The position numbers were made by a program, and so were the translations under genes. DNA of 64,000 bases from NCBI RefSeq assembly GCF_018555385.1, contig NZ_JAFEJS010000011.1, positions 28,523-92,522 on the forward strand, given 5' to 3'. The DNA comes from Bifidobacterium santillanense (GTDB taxonomy: Bacteria > Actinomycetota > Actinomycetes > Actinomycetales > Bifidobacteriaceae). How positions within the stretch are numbered: position 1 is the first letter of the stretch; each line of letters opens with the position of its first letter. Below the pieces are notes generated by a model that was not told the origin of the DNA, did no database searches, and saw only the letters and a program-made list of their open reading frames with translations. Of the stretch, positions 1 to 8,653 are shown one piece after another.

Positions 1-1
1 G

Positions 2-637
2 CGCGACGGTGTGAAGACCAAGACGGCGGTGGACCTGCGCTCCGCCCGCGTCGGCCTGCACGTCGATCTGAAGAGCGGCACTCCGGTGTCCGATTACAAT
101 GAGTCCAACAAGTCCGAGATCAACAAGCTCGCCTTCGACTTCACTCCCGGTGCGATTCCTGACTTCACCACGCTCAAGGCCGGCGAGACGAAGCCCGACA
201 AGCCGACTCCGTCGTCTCATGCGGTGGTGTACCGCGCGTTCAACCCGAACGAAACGCGTGGCGGCTCGCACCTGTACACGACCAGCAAGGCCGAGTACAA
301 CAAGGTGATCCAGGCCGGTTGGCGCGGTGAGGGCCCGCAGTTCGAGGCCTCGTCGAACGAGAAGGACACCCCCGTTTATCGTCTCTACAATCCGAACGAC
401 GGATCCCACCACTACACGCTGAGCGCCAAGGAGCGTGACGCCTTGGTGCGTGCCGGCTGGAGGAGCGAGAACGTGGCCTGGTATGTGGCTGCGGATGCGA
501 CCACCCCGGTGTACCGCGTGTACAACCCGAATACGGGCGAACACGTGTTCACCGTGTCCAAGCCCGAAGCGTCCGCTGCGGTCAAGGCCGGTTGGCACGA
601 CGAAGGTACCGCATTCAACGCGTACCTCGCGCAGTGA
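2..637 (+). CDS. 3' end of secreted protein with three DUF5648 repeats (5' partial)
   Basis: The reading frame is already open at the window edge, so the start lies outside and the GTG at 11 is probably internal. The visible ~210 residues hold a short linker (IPDFTTLKAGETKPDKPTP) and three copies of a ~40-residue repeat starting VYRAFNPN, VYRLYNPN and VYRVYNPN. Each carries an H-x-YT/FT centre and an AGW motif near its end. This is the pattern of the DUF5648 repeat, common at the C-termini of secreted proteins and lysozyme-like proteins of Gram-positive bacteria. The repeat function is unknown; surface or glycan binding is an inference. The next gene ends in the same repeat trio, so the two are at least partial paralogues. 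A strong terminator follows directly. Confidence 0.8.
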   Translation, partial: RDGVKTKTAVDLRSARVGLHVDLKSGTPVSDYNESNKSEINKLAFDFTPGAIPDFTTLKAGETKPDKPTPSSHAVVYRAFNPNETRGGSHLYTTSKAEYNKVIQAGWRGEGPQFEASSNEKDTPVYRLYNPNDGSHHYTLSAKERDALVRAGWRSENVAWYVAADATTPVYRVYNPNTGEHVFTVSKPEASAAVKAGWHDEGTAFNAYLAQ

Positions 638-655
638 GTCTTTTCTGAACTGATT

Positions 656-689
656 GATGCCCCGACAGCGCTTATGCTGTCGGGGCATC
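656..689 (+). terminator. Rho-independent terminator after the first DUF5648 gene
   Basis: A perfect 14-bp stem (656-669 with 676-689) closes a 6-nt loop. It starts 18 bases after the stop codon and is followed by a short T-containing tail. Confidence 0.75.
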
Positions 690-897
690 TTGTAATTGGA
701 CAACGGGTTGGTCATGGTCGGAATTGGAGCGATTCCGCATGGTGACGTGGCGGCGGAGACTGCTACCGTGAGCTTCGCCACTTTCACCTGTTGCTTTGGT
801 TCGGGGGTTGTTAAGGGGGTACCCTTGAAGTGGGTCGGCAAGGTAGTCGACTGGCTCCTTAACGGAAAGGAAGACAGGGGTGCAAAGGGGTAAGTAT

Positions 898-1932
898 ATG
901 GCGCCGCGCAAGCTCGTGGGCGTGATCGCGGCATTGTGCACACTCGGCGCACTGGCGGTGGTTCCGGCGGCCAACGCTCTGGATGATGGTTCGGTCGGTT
1001 CGACGGCGGTTCCCTACAGTGAGGACGTCGTCAAGACGCTGACGACGACCACGCCTGAAGAAGCTGCGCTTCAGCCGGCCAAAATTCGTGTTCTGATGGC
1101 TCCTGCGGAGTCCGGCTCGCCCAACGGCAACCACGGCATCCTTCAGGACGGCGTGACCGGTACCAAGCCAAACGCGGTCGCCAAGGACTGGCAGAAGGTC
1201 ATCGACGCGGCCAAGGAAGGCGACACCGTCACTCTGACCGGTATCGTTTCCTCCAGCCTGACAGTCAGGAAGAAGCTCACCATCACCGCCGCCAAGGATG
1301 CCGTCGTCACCGGTTCGCTGCGCATCGCCGCCGACGGCGTCACCGTCAAGGGTGCGAACTTCAAGCTCGATCCGGCGACGAACGTGAACGGCCAGAACGT
1401 CATCGTGTCCGGCGCCAAGAACGTCCGGATCACCGGCAACACGTTCACGATCGCCGCGGGCGATCCTGCGGCTGGCGCATCGAACAACAAGGATTGGCAG
1501 CCGAGCTCCGTGTGGCTCGAACAGGGTGCCGCGGGCACCGTGATCTCCGGCAACACGTTCAAGCTCGGGCAGGTCGTCAACAACTCCGCGGTCGGCGTGA
1601 ACATCGTCGGCAACGGGAGTAAACCGAATGTCGATACCGTGATCAAGAACAACACGGTATCAGCCGGGCCGATTTCTGGTGCCGGCACATCCGGCTCGAT
1701 GATGTTCGTCGTCGGCAACGGCAATACGCCGGCCGGCACCTACGGCATCACCGGACTGACCTTCTCCGGCAACACCGTGACCAACGACACCGGTTTGTCG
1801 GCAGATAGTCTCGCACCTACGCCATTGCCGTCACTGCGACCAAGGGCACAACTGTTTCCGGCAACACCATCGAAGGCTACGCGGCCGTGTCCTACAGCGT
1901 ATGGCCGAGTCAGGGGCCGAATGCCGATTTGA
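898..1932 (+). CDS. 5' fragment (as read) of the frameshifted beta-helix protein
   Basis: This is the reading frame a gene caller would give for the first part. It has a signal peptide with hydrophobic core VIAALCTLGALAVV and an Ala-x-Ala cleavage region, then right-handed beta-helix-like repeats. The last ~40 residues after about position 1805 are Ser/Pro/Arg-rich out-of-frame sequence and are not native. If the frameshift is real, the product is a truncated secreted protein lacking the linker and DUF5648 repeats. Confidence 0.55.
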   Translation: MAPRKLVGVIAALCTLGALAVVPAANALDDGSVGSTAVPYSEDVVKTLTTTTPEEAALQPAKIRVLMAPAESGSPNGNHGILQDGVTGTKPNAVAKDWQKVIDAAKEGDTVTLTGIVSSSLTVRKKLTITAAKDAVVTGSLRIAADGVTVKGANFKLDPATNVNGQNVIVSGAKNVRITGNTFTIAAGDPAAGASNNKDWQPSSVWLEQGAAGTVISGNTFKLGQVVNNSAVGVNIVGNGSKPNVDTVIKNNTVSAGPISGAGTSGSMMFVVGNGNTPAGTYGITGLTFSGNTVTNDTGLSADSLAPTPLPSLRPRAQLFPATPSKATRPCPTAYGRVRGRMPI

Positions 1933-2157
1933 CGGTGACCGGCAACACGTTCAACTCGTACGTGGGTCTCCTCCTTGGTTCGTACGTCACCGAGGGCGGT
2001 TTGAGCGAGAAGGACAACACCTTCGGCAAGGACACGGTATTCCCGGTCAGCGGTAGCAACTTGCAACAGGGGCAGGGTCTACAAGAGCCTCACCGAGGCG
2101 ATCGACACCGTCGGTGTCCGCTCCGTCAGGCTGCTCCGCTCGATCAGCGAGCCCATC

Positions 2158-3609
2158 GTGATCAAGGAGAACCAGACCGTGACCCTTGATCTGAACGGCT
2201 ACACGCTGGCCAACATCGGCCGCCGTCACACGATCGTCAACCGCGGCAACCTGACCATCAAGGATTCCTCCGCCGCGCAAAGCGGCACTGTCGACAATAC
2301 ATCCGACGGCGCGGCCGCACTCGCGAACTACGTGACTGGCACCGTGACCATCGAATCGGGCCACTTCACCCGTTCGCGCGAGGCCAGCTTGTACGATCCG
2401 GCGACCGACAAGGCCGTTTCCGGCGGCAACTCCTACTACGTGATCAAGAACTTCGGCGTCATGACCATCAACGGCGGTGACTTCAGGTTCGGCGTCACCG
2501 ACCCGGGCAACGTCGGCTACAACTCCAGCCTGATTGCCAACGGCTGGTACTCCGCGAACGAGAGTCCGGAGAACAATCCGTACGGTGGCGAGGACGGCGC
2601 CGGCGCGACGCTGAACATCACCGGCGGCACGTTCACCGGCGGCAAGATCACCATCAAGAACGACGACCACGGCTATCTCAACATGACCGGCGGCACCGTC
2701 GTGCAGCCCACCGAGAACTTCTACGCGGTGCTCAACTACAACGTGGCGAAGATCACCGGTGGTACGATCACCGCGCCGCTCGTCCCGCTCGGCGCCAGTG
2801 GCATCAAGGACGCCGCCGCGGACAAGGGCGAGACCCTCGTCGGCGGTACGGTCGAGATCAAGAGCGAGAAGGGCTACGCCCTGCGCGCGCTCGACAACGG
2901 CAAGCTCGAGGTCACCGGCGGCAAGTTCTACTCCGGCAATAAGAAGGGCGTTTCCGAACTCAAGCCGAGCACGCACGGCACCCCGTCCATCTCGATCTCC
3001 GGCGGCCGCTTCAACGTGGAGCCCACGGAGAAGGAGCTCGCCTCCGGCTACGTCGTGACGAAGGACGACGACAAGACCTACCCGTACGAGGTGGTCAAGT
3101 GGACCGCGCCGAAGCCGGACCCCGATCCGACCCCGACGCCCACGCCTACGCCGACCCCGACTCCTACCCCCACCCCGACTCCGACGGTGACGGCCGTTCC
3201 GGTGTACCGCGTCTACAACCGCAACTCCGGTCTGCACCACTACACCACGAGTGAGGCGGAACGCGACCATCTGGTGGCGCTCGGCTGGCGTGACGAGGGC
3301 GTGTCCTTCAAGGCGGCCAAGAAGGATTCCTCCAACGAGAACCTCAAGCCGGTCTACCGCGAATACAACCCGAACGACGGCAACCACAACTGGACGATGA
3401 GCCTTGCCGAGCACAGGCACCTCGTGGCGCTTGGCTGGCATGATGAGGGCATCGCCTGGTACGTGGACGCCTCCTCGTCCGTCGACGTGTACCGTCTCTA
3501 CAACCCGAATTCGGGCGAGCACGTGTACACGACCAGCTGGGTCGAATACCAGAGCGTCGGCCGTGCCGGTTGGCATCAGGAGGGCGTCGCCTGGAAGAGC
3601 CTGAGCTGA
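2158..3609 (+). CDS. 3' fragment (as read): beta-helix, Pro-Thr linker, three DUF5648 repeats
   Basis: This is the second in-frame portion of the broken gene; GTG 2158 is only the first possible start and the native frame extends back to about 2071. It contains beta-solenoid-like repeats (TINGGDF, LNITGGTF, YLNMTGGTV, LEVTGGKF), a TP-repeat spacer, then DUF5648 repeats beginning VYRVYNRN, VYREYNPN and VYRLYNPN. It has no signal peptide or ribosome binding site of its own, so it is probably not made separately. Confidence 0.55.
   Translation: MIKENQTVTLDLNGYTLANIGRRHTIVNRGNLTIKDSSAAQSGTVDNTSDGAAALANYVTGTVTIESGHFTRSREASLYDPATDKAVSGGNSYYVIKNFGVMTINGGDFRFGVTDPGNVGYNSSLIANGWYSANESPENNPYGGEDGAGATLNITGGTFTGGKITIKNDDHGYLNMTGGTVVQPTENFYAVLNYNVAKITGGTITAPLVPLGASGIKDAAADKGETLVGGTVEIKSEKGYALRALDNGKLEVTGGKFYSGNKKGVSELKPSTHGTPSISISGGRFNVEPTEKELASGYVVTKDDDKTYPYEVVKWTAPKPDPDPTPTPTPTPTPTPTPTPTPTVTAVPVYRVYNRNSGLHHYTTSEAERDHLVALGWRDEGVSFKAAKKDSSNENLKPVYREYNPNDGNHNWTMSLAEHRHLVALGWHDEGIAWYVDASSSVDVYRLYNPNSGEHVYTTSWVEYQSVGRAGWHQEGVAWKSLS
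3129..3186 (+). repeat. Thr-Pro codon repeat (linker)
   Basis: A run of ACN-CCN codons encodes about ten consecutive Thr-Pro dipeptides between the beta-helix and the DUF5648 repeats. Such linkers are usual between modules of wall-associated Gram-positive proteins, and the repeat is prone to length change by slippage. Confidence 0.8.
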
Positions 3610-3665
3610 ATCGGATGTCTCCGGCTTGTCGATAGACGGCTGGGCATCATCTGACGACACAAAGC

Positions 3666-3711
3666 ATGTGGGTTGGTTCCCCGCGGTATTTCGCGGGGAA
3701 CCAACCCACAT
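3666..3711. terminator. Bidirectional terminator between convergent genes
   Basis: A perfect 20-bp inverted repeat (3666-3685 with 3692-3711) encloses a 6-nt loop. It lies between the stop of the plus-strand surface protein and the stop of the minus-strand glycosyltransferase, and can serve both. Confidence 0.85.
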
Positions 3712-3714
3712 CGT

Positions 3715-4746
3715 TTACTTCATGCTCTTGATTTTCAGATCGTAGATCTGTTTTTCCAAGAGCCGAATCCCATAGGTGACGGCGCAGTGTACGCGCTGCA
3801 GGGGAGCGAGTCGCTTGAGCAGCGAAGCAAGTTGTTTTCTATCGTCCGCATACTGTTTCTGACTGGTTCCATCGCCGAAATCCGGTGCGGAGCGCGATTC
3901 GCCGAGCTGCTCGACCATCGTGTAGTAGCTGCGGGCGGGGCAAATCCCCTGCTCGAAACACAGTCGGAAATTCGTCGCGCCGGCCACGAAGTTATCGTGG
4001 TAGAAGCCGAAGCTGCGTTCCTTGTGCGTCACCGAACCGCTCGACTGCAGCCAGTTGTACAGGTTGACGTTGAGGTCCGCCACCTTGTCCATGCGTGAAT
4101 ACAGCTCGCCGGCCACCATCACGTCCTGCGCGTACATGCCCTCCGGGAAGCGGATGTCGTCCCATAGCTCCCTTCTGTACAGTCGGCACCAGTTCGCCTC
4201 GTTGAAGTACCGCGCTTCGGTGTTGCGGCCGAGCTTGTCGCCGAGCAGACGCAGGGTCTTGCAGAACACGGTCTGATACGCCTCGAGCGGATGCGTGAAC
4301 ACGGAGATGTTCGCGGGCTCCCGTACGCCCTGCGCGGCCTCGGCGGCCACGTTGTCCAGCTGGGAGACGCCGAACTGACGCCATCGGGCCTTGCTCATGT
4401 CGGCGCCCGTCTGCAGCAGCGCGTGCAGCAGCAGTTCGATGTTGCGCCGATCGAGAATGTCATCATTGTCGGCGAATGCGATGTACTCGCCGTGCGCGGC
4501 GTCCAATCCCGTGTTCTGGGCCTTGGCGATGCCGCCGTTCGTCTGATGGATCACTCTCACGCGCGTATCCTGCCGTTCGTACGTATCCAGAATCTCCGGA
4601 CTGGAGTCGGTCGCGCCGTCGTCGACCAGAATCACCTCGAGATCTTCGTACGATTGCCCCAGAATCGAATCCACGCAATACCGCAGATACCGTTCGGCGT
4701 TGTACACCGGGACGATGACGGAAACCAGCGGAGAGGCTGCTGTCAT
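3715..4746 (-). CDS. Family 2 glycosyltransferase
   Basis: A 343-residue GT-A enzyme. The N-terminus has the GT2 start VSVIVPVYNAERYL, the nucleotide-binding region EVILVDDGATDSSP, and a DXD-type metal site in FADNDDILDRRN. It most likely transfers a sugar from a nucleotide donor to a cell-surface polysaccharide. The ATG is preceded by AAGGAG at good spacing. It is a clear paralogue of the GT2 at 6161-7528 (shared RRNIELLLHAL, NTEARY, AGELYSRM and ARSYYTM/GRSYYTM segments), and the two flank glf, so galactofuranose-containing glycan synthesis is a reasonable inference. No membrane segment is evident. Donor and acceptor cannot be read from the sequence. Confidence 0.85.
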   Translation of the reverse strand: MTAASPLVSVIVPVYNAERYLRYCVDSILGQSYEDLEVILVDDGATDSSPEILDTYERQDTRVRVIHQTNGGIAKAQNTGLDAAHGEYIAFADNDDILDRRNIELLLHALLQTGADMSKARWRQFGVSQLDNVAAEAAQGVREPANISVFTHPLEAYQTVFCKTLRLLGDKLGRNTEARYFNEANWCRLYRRELWDDIRFPEGMYAQDVMVAGELYSRMDKVADLNVNLYNWLQSSGSVTHKERSFGFYHDNFVAGATNFRLCFEQGICPARSYYTMVEQLGESRSAPDFGDGTSQKQYADDRKQLASLLKRLAPLQRVHCAVTYGIRLLEKQIYDLKIKSMK

Positions 4747-4823
4747 GATTGCAACTCCTTGGATTGTTGATGCGGCATCCGGCTGTCTCGACGGTATCGG
4801 AAGCGGCCGGCCTCAGTACTCAG

Positions 4824-4890
4824 ATTGTAAGGCAAGGATCTCCGATCCTCGATCCGGGTGAAGACCCGGGGAAGAGGGTGCGGATACAAT
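4824..4890. promoter_or_regulatory. Candidate divergent -10 elements between glycosyltransferase and glf
   Basis: The 234-bp divergent gap holds a TACAAT on the minus strand (4829-4824) facing the glycosyltransferase and a TACAAT on the plus strand (4885-4890) facing glf. No convincing -35 boxes accompany them, so these are weak calls. Confidence 0.3.
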
Positions 4891-4980
4891 TAGTCACCGG
4901 TATCCCGATGAATCGGCCTTCTGTCGATTGTCGTCGCGGACAATGACAGCAAGCACATAGGACACAGGAAGGTTGATTCC

Positions 4981-6156
4981 ATGGTGGAGAATACGCAGTA
5001 TCCGGACCTCGTGATCGTGGGCGCGGGCCTGTTCGGCCTGACCGTCGCGCAGCAGGCGGTGGAGCACGCGGGTGCGCGGGTGCACATCATCGACGTGCGC
5101 GACCACATCGGCGGCAACGCGTACTCGTACTTCGACAAGGAGACGGGTGCGGAGATCCACAAGTACGGCGCGCACCTGTTCCACACGTCCAACGAGCGCG
5201 TGTGGAAGTACGTCAACCGCTTCACCGAGTTCACGAACTACGTGCACCGCGTGTACGCCACGCACGACGGCGTGGTCTACCCGCTGCCGATCAACCTCGG
5301 CACCATCAACCAGTTCTTCGGCAAGGCGTACACGCCGGCCGAGGCGAAGGCCCTGATCGAGGAGCAGGCCGGCGAGCTGGCCGGCACCGACCCGCAGAAC
5401 CTCAACGACAAGGGCATCCAGCTGATCGGCCGCCCGCTGTACGAGGCGTTCATCAAGAACTACACGGCCAAGCAGTGGCAGACCGACCCGGCCGAACTGC
5501 CGGCCTCGATCATCAAGCGCCTGCCCGTGCGCTTCAACTACGACAACCGCTACTTCAAGGACACGTGGGAGGGCCTGCCGAAGGACGGATACACCGCGTG
5601 GTTCGAGCGCATGATCGACGACCCGCGCATCACGGTCGAACTGGGCGTCGACTTCTTCGACGAGACGCAGCCGTACAACAGGAAGGCCCTGCAGGCGGCG
5701 GGCGTGCCGGTCGTGTACACCGGCCCGATCGACCGCTACTTCGACTACGAGCTCGGCGACCTCAAGTGGCGCACGGTCGACTTCAAGGAGGTCCGCTACG
5801 CGGAGGACGACCACTTCGGCTGCCCGGTCATGAACTTCTCCGATTCGGACGTGCCGTACACCCGCGCCATCGAGTTCAGGAACTTCAACCCGGAGCGTGC
5901 CGATTCGTACACGCCCGGCAGGACCGTGGTGTGGGAGGAGTACTCCCGCTTCGCCGAGCGCGGCGATGAGCCGTACTACCCGATCAACACCGACGAGGAC
6001 AAGGCCCTGTACGCCCGCTATGCGGAAAAGGCCGCGGCCGAGCCGAGGACCGTGTTCGGCGGGCGCCTGGGCACGTACAAGTACTACGACATGCACAACG
6101 TCATCGACACGGCCCTGACCGCGTACGAGGAGCAGGTCGCGCCGCTGCTCGGCTGA
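4981..6156 (+). CDS. glf: UDP-galactopyranose mutase
   Basis: A 391-residue FAD enzyme that interconverts UDP-galactopyranose and UDP-galactofuranose, supplying galactofuranose for surface glycans. The N-terminal FAD fold shows VIVGAGLFGLTVA (GxGxxG) and the family-typical DHIGGNAY and KYGAHLFHT segments. Later conserved pieces include FIKNYTAKQW, LPVRFNYDNRY and the C-terminal RLGTYKYYDMHNVI. Length matches bacterial Glf (~370-400). AGGAAGG lies about ten bases before the ATG. It stands between two paralogous GT2 genes on the opposite strand, only 4 bp from the stop of the second, so it is a monocistronic insert in a glycan locus. Confidence 0.95.
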   Translation: MVENTQYPDLVIVGAGLFGLTVAQQAVEHAGARVHIIDVRDHIGGNAYSYFDKETGAEIHKYGAHLFHTSNERVWKYVNRFTEFTNYVHRVYATHDGVVYPLPINLGTINQFFGKAYTPAEAKALIEEQAGELAGTDPQNLNDKGIQLIGRPLYEAFIKNYTAKQWQTDPAELPASIIKRLPVRFNYDNRYFKDTWEGLPKDGYTAWFERMIDDPRITVELGVDFFDETQPYNRKALQAAGVPVVYTGPIDRYFDYELGDLKWRTVDFKEVRYAEDDHFGCPVMNFSDSDVPYTRAIEFRNFNPERADSYTPGRTVVWEEYSRFAERGDEPYYPINTDEDKALYARYAEKAAAEPRTVFGGRLGTYKYYDMHNVIDTALTAYEEQVAPLLG

Positions 6157-6160
6157 CCGC

Positions 6161-7528
6161 CTACTCCAGCTCCTCCGGCATCGGCGTGTACTGCGACTCG
6201 CTCATCGACGCGGGCAGCCACTTCCTGACGCCCTCCTCGAACAGCCTCATCTGGTGCACACTACCGCACTGCAGACGCTGCCTGAAGGTCAGCATGCCGC
6301 GCAGCTCCTCGAGCTCGGCCGTATCCAGCTCGAACTGCCGCTGGTTCTCCGGCTCGTCGAAGTCCGGCGCGGTCTTCGCGCCCGAGTACGCGGTCGTCAT
6401 CGTGTAGTAGCTGCGTCCCGGCAGGATTCCGCGCTCGTGCGCGAACCGGAAGTTCGCCGTTCCGGCCGTGAACGTGTCGTGGTAGTAGCGGAAGCGCCGC
6501 GCGGGCCGTGCACCCGTGGCATCGCCGTCCGCCGCCGTTGCATCGGCGGCGCCGGCGGCGGACGATGCGCTCGCCGGCTCGTCGACGCCGGCTTCCGCAA
6601 TATCCGCGGCTCCGTCGGTCGCCCCGCGACCCGCCGCGTCGCCGTCCTCCCGCAGCCACCGGTACAGCACCACGTCCACGTCCGCGACCTTGGCCATGCG
6701 CGAGTACAGCTCGCCCGCGGCCAGCAGCTCCGGCGAGTAGATGTCCTCCGGCAACCGCACGCCGTCCCACACCGACGCCCGGTACAGCCGGCCCCAGTCC
6801 TCGTCGTGCAGGTACCTCGCCTCGGTGTTGTGCCCGAATTCGTCGCCGATCACGCGCAGGCTCTTGAGGAACACGCTCTGGTACGCCTCGAGCGCGTCCG
6901 TGAACACGGTCACCGTCTCCGGTTCGCGCGCGCCCTCGGCCGCCGTCTCCGCCACGCCGTACAGCTGGTCGATCGTGAACCGCTCCCAGCGCGACTTCGC
7001 CATGTCCGCGCCGGTCTTGATCAGCGCGTGCAGCAGCAGTTCGATGTTGCGACGGTCAAGCACGCCGTCGCTGCCCACGAACGCCACGTACTCGCCGTGC
7101 GCCGCATCCAGCGCCGCGTTGCGCGCCCGCGCCGCGACGTCCCCGCGTTCCGTGTCATCCGGACCGTCACCCTTATCGTCCTTGAGGAAGATCGTCGTCA
7201 CGCGGTCGTCGCGCCGCGCGTACTCGTCCAGGATCGCCGGTCCGTCGTCGACCGACCCGTCGTCGACGAGGATCACCTCGAGGTTCGCGTACGACTGTCG
7301 CAGGATCGAGTCGACGCAGAACCGCAGCGTCTCGGCCGCGTCGCGCACCGTCACGATGACCGTGACGAGCGGCGGGCGCGACGCCGCGTCGTCGGTCGCC
7401 GCGACGAACTTCGGCGTCGCCCGCCCCGCGCGGTTCGCGCGTCGCGCCGCGCGCTCCTCGCCGGTCGGTTCGATCGCGGCCGGCGCCGGAATCTGCGATG
7501 ACATGTGCGGTTCCTGTTCCTGCGTCAT
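6161..7528 (-). CDS. Family 2 glycosyltransferase paralogue with low-complexity insertion and altered DXD
   Basis: 455 residues as given. ATG 7528 has GAGGAG very close by; ATG 7504 with CAGGAA is an alternative that gives 447 residues. It aligns along its length with the GT2 at 3715-4746. Three things differ: an extended charged N-terminus; a ~45-residue Ala/Asp/Gly-rich insertion (near DAAGRGATDGAAD) before the RYYHDTF block; and the DXD region reads AFVGSDGVLDRRN where the paralogue has AFADNDDILDRRN, so the first Asp is Gly. Metal and donor binding may therefore be changed or lost. The likely role is surface glycan assembly with glf next door. It could also be a regulatory or inactive paralogue. 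Confidence 0.8.
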   Translation of the reverse strand: MTQEQEPHMSSQIPAPAAIEPTGEERAARRANRAGRATPKFVAATDDAASRPPLVTVIVTVRDAAETLRFCVDSILRQSYANLEVILVDDGSVDDGPAILDEYARRDDRVTTIFLKDDKGDGPDDTERGDVAARARNAALDAAHGEYVAFVGSDGVLDRRNIELLLHALIKTGADMAKSRWERFTIDQLYGVAETAAEGAREPETVTVFTDALEAYQSVFLKSLRVIGDEFGHNTEARYLHDEDWGRLYRASVWDGVRLPEDIYSPELLAAGELYSRMAKVADVDVVLYRWLREDGDAAGRGATDGAADIAEAGVDEPASASSAAGAADATAADGDATGARPARRFRYYHDTFTAGTANFRFAHERGILPGRSYYTMTTAYSGAKTAPDFDEPENQRQFELDTAELEELRGMLTFRQRLQCGSVHQMRLFEEGVRKWLPASMSESQYTPMPEELE

Positions 7529-7720
7529 GGACTCCTCTCAGACCGTACGACGTATATATCCGACTAACAGCGACTTCATAACCTATCCGACCCGCCGCCC
7601 AGCCGCCGCGGATACGCGATTCCGCCCCAATAACTCCATGCCGTCTTCATACGAGCTTCACGATTTGTTCGAATCCAGCCCCGCGGGCGACGATTCCGCG
7701 TTTCGGCTAAGCTCGATTCC

Positions 7721-8518
7721 ATGGCCAATTCCTCACGCATGACGTCGTACCAGCGACGGGAGCAACTCATCCGCATCGGACGGTCGCTGTTCGCGGCCAA
7801 GGGGTTCGAGGCGGTGAGCGTGGAGGAGATCGCCAGTCACGCGAAGGTCTCCAAGCCGATTGTCTACGAGCATTTCGGTGGCAAGGAGGGCCTGTACGCG
7901 GTGATCGTCGACCGCGAGATGCAGGCGCTGACCGGCACGCTCACCGCCGCGCTCGAGGACCCGACGATGCACCCGCGCCAGATCGTCGAACGCACCGCCC
8001 TCGCGCTGCTCACCTACATCGAGGAGAACGCGGAGGGGTTCCAGGTGCTCTCGCGCGATTCGCCGAGCACCGACCCGTCCGGCTCGTTCAGCTCGCTCCT
8101 CGGCGACATCTCGATGCGCGTCGAGGACCTGCTCACGGCCACGTTCAAGCGCCAGAAGCTCTCTCCGAAGGGCGTGCCGTACTACGCGCAGATGCTCGTC
8201 GGCATGACCGTGTTCACCGGACAGTACTGGGCGGACCGGCCCAAGGTGAGCAAGGAGCAGCTGGCCGCGTACATCGTGGACCTCGCCTGGCACGGCCTGA
8301 GCCGGCTCGACTCCAAGCCCAAGCTCATCTTCGAGGGGCGCAAGGCCGTCAGGCGTGCGGCCGGGGGCGCCGGGAATGTCGAGGACAAGACTCCCGAGGG
8401 CGAGGTCGGGCGGTCCGACGCGACGGAATCCGCGCCGCACGGGGCGACGGCCGACGTTCCGTCCCCGTTGTCCCCGGGCGAGTCCGGGGCCGGTCATGAG
8501 GTCGACGGGTCCATCTGA
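7721..8518 (+). CDS. TetR family transcriptional regulator
   Basis: 265 residues. The N-terminal ~60 form a typical TetR DNA-binding domain: REQLIRIGRSLFAAKGFE, then the helix-turn-helix VEEIASHAKVSKPIVYEHF. The middle (to ~200) is the helical ligand-binding and dimer domain. The last ~60 residues are a low-complexity acidic, Gly/Ser-rich tail unusual for the family. ATG 7721 is used; ATG 7739 is an in-frame alternative. A TANNNT-type -10 (TAAGCT) lies about 7 bp before ATG 7721, compatible with a nearly leaderless transcript. Targets are unknown; the flanking glycosyltransferases are the nearest candidates. Confidence 0.85.
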   Translation: MANSSRMTSYQRREQLIRIGRSLFAAKGFEAVSVEEIASHAKVSKPIVYEHFGGKEGLYAVIVDREMQALTGTLTAALEDPTMHPRQIVERTALALLTYIEENAEGFQVLSRDSPSTDPSGSFSSLLGDISMRVEDLLTATFKRQKLSPKGVPYYAQMLVGMTVFTGQYWADRPKVSKEQLAAYIVDLAWHGLSRLDSKPKLIFEGRKAVRRAAGGAGNVEDKTPEGEVGRSDATESAPHGATADVPSPLSPGESGAGHEVDGSI

Positions 8519-8653
8519 CGGCGGCCGGCCCGCCGCCGGAACGTGAGCCGAAAAGTGCAGAAAGTGTGGGTTAGCGCCGCCCTAGCCGAATGAGTGCTAG
8601 TGTGTGGCGTTGAAAGTTACCACCAGACTTGTGATGTTGAGGACCGAGACCAT

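Larger units (their letters stand above)
898..3609 (+). pseudogene. Beta-helix surface protein with DUF5648 repeats, interrupted by two compensating frameshifts
   Basis: Read across two frame changes this is one ~900-residue secreted protein. The preferred start is ATG 898, with AAAGGGG just upstream; a GTG at 880 is in frame. The order is: signal peptide (MAPRKLVGV to AANA), a beta-helix region rich in G-N-T-F/V turns (for example VSGNTF, ITGNTF), a second beta-helix-like region, a Pro-Thr linker, and three DUF5648 repeats. The frame shifts by -1 near 1805-1812, where the natural continuation is RTYAIAVTATKG. It returns by +1 at a GGGG run at 2069-2072, where one fewer G gives QQGRVYKSLTEA. 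Both intervening segments read as good protein, so the damage is recent, a sequencing error, or a switch. Cell-surface carbohydrate binding or degradation is inferred from fold and context only. Confidence 0.75.

Noticed and set aside
1805..2072. Programmed ribosomal frameshifting in the beta-helix gene
   Set aside because: No slippery heptamer with a downstream pseudoknot was recognised, and two opposite shifts would be needed; mutation or sequencing error is simpler.
2047..3711. 554-residue open frame on the minus strand
   Set aside because: Antisense of the beta-helix/DUF5648 coding region, Val/Arg/His-rich without motifs.
7640..7700. tRNA-like TTCGAATCC before tetR
   Set aside because: The GTTCGAATCC string is not within a cloverleaf; no acceptor or anticodon stems can be drawn.
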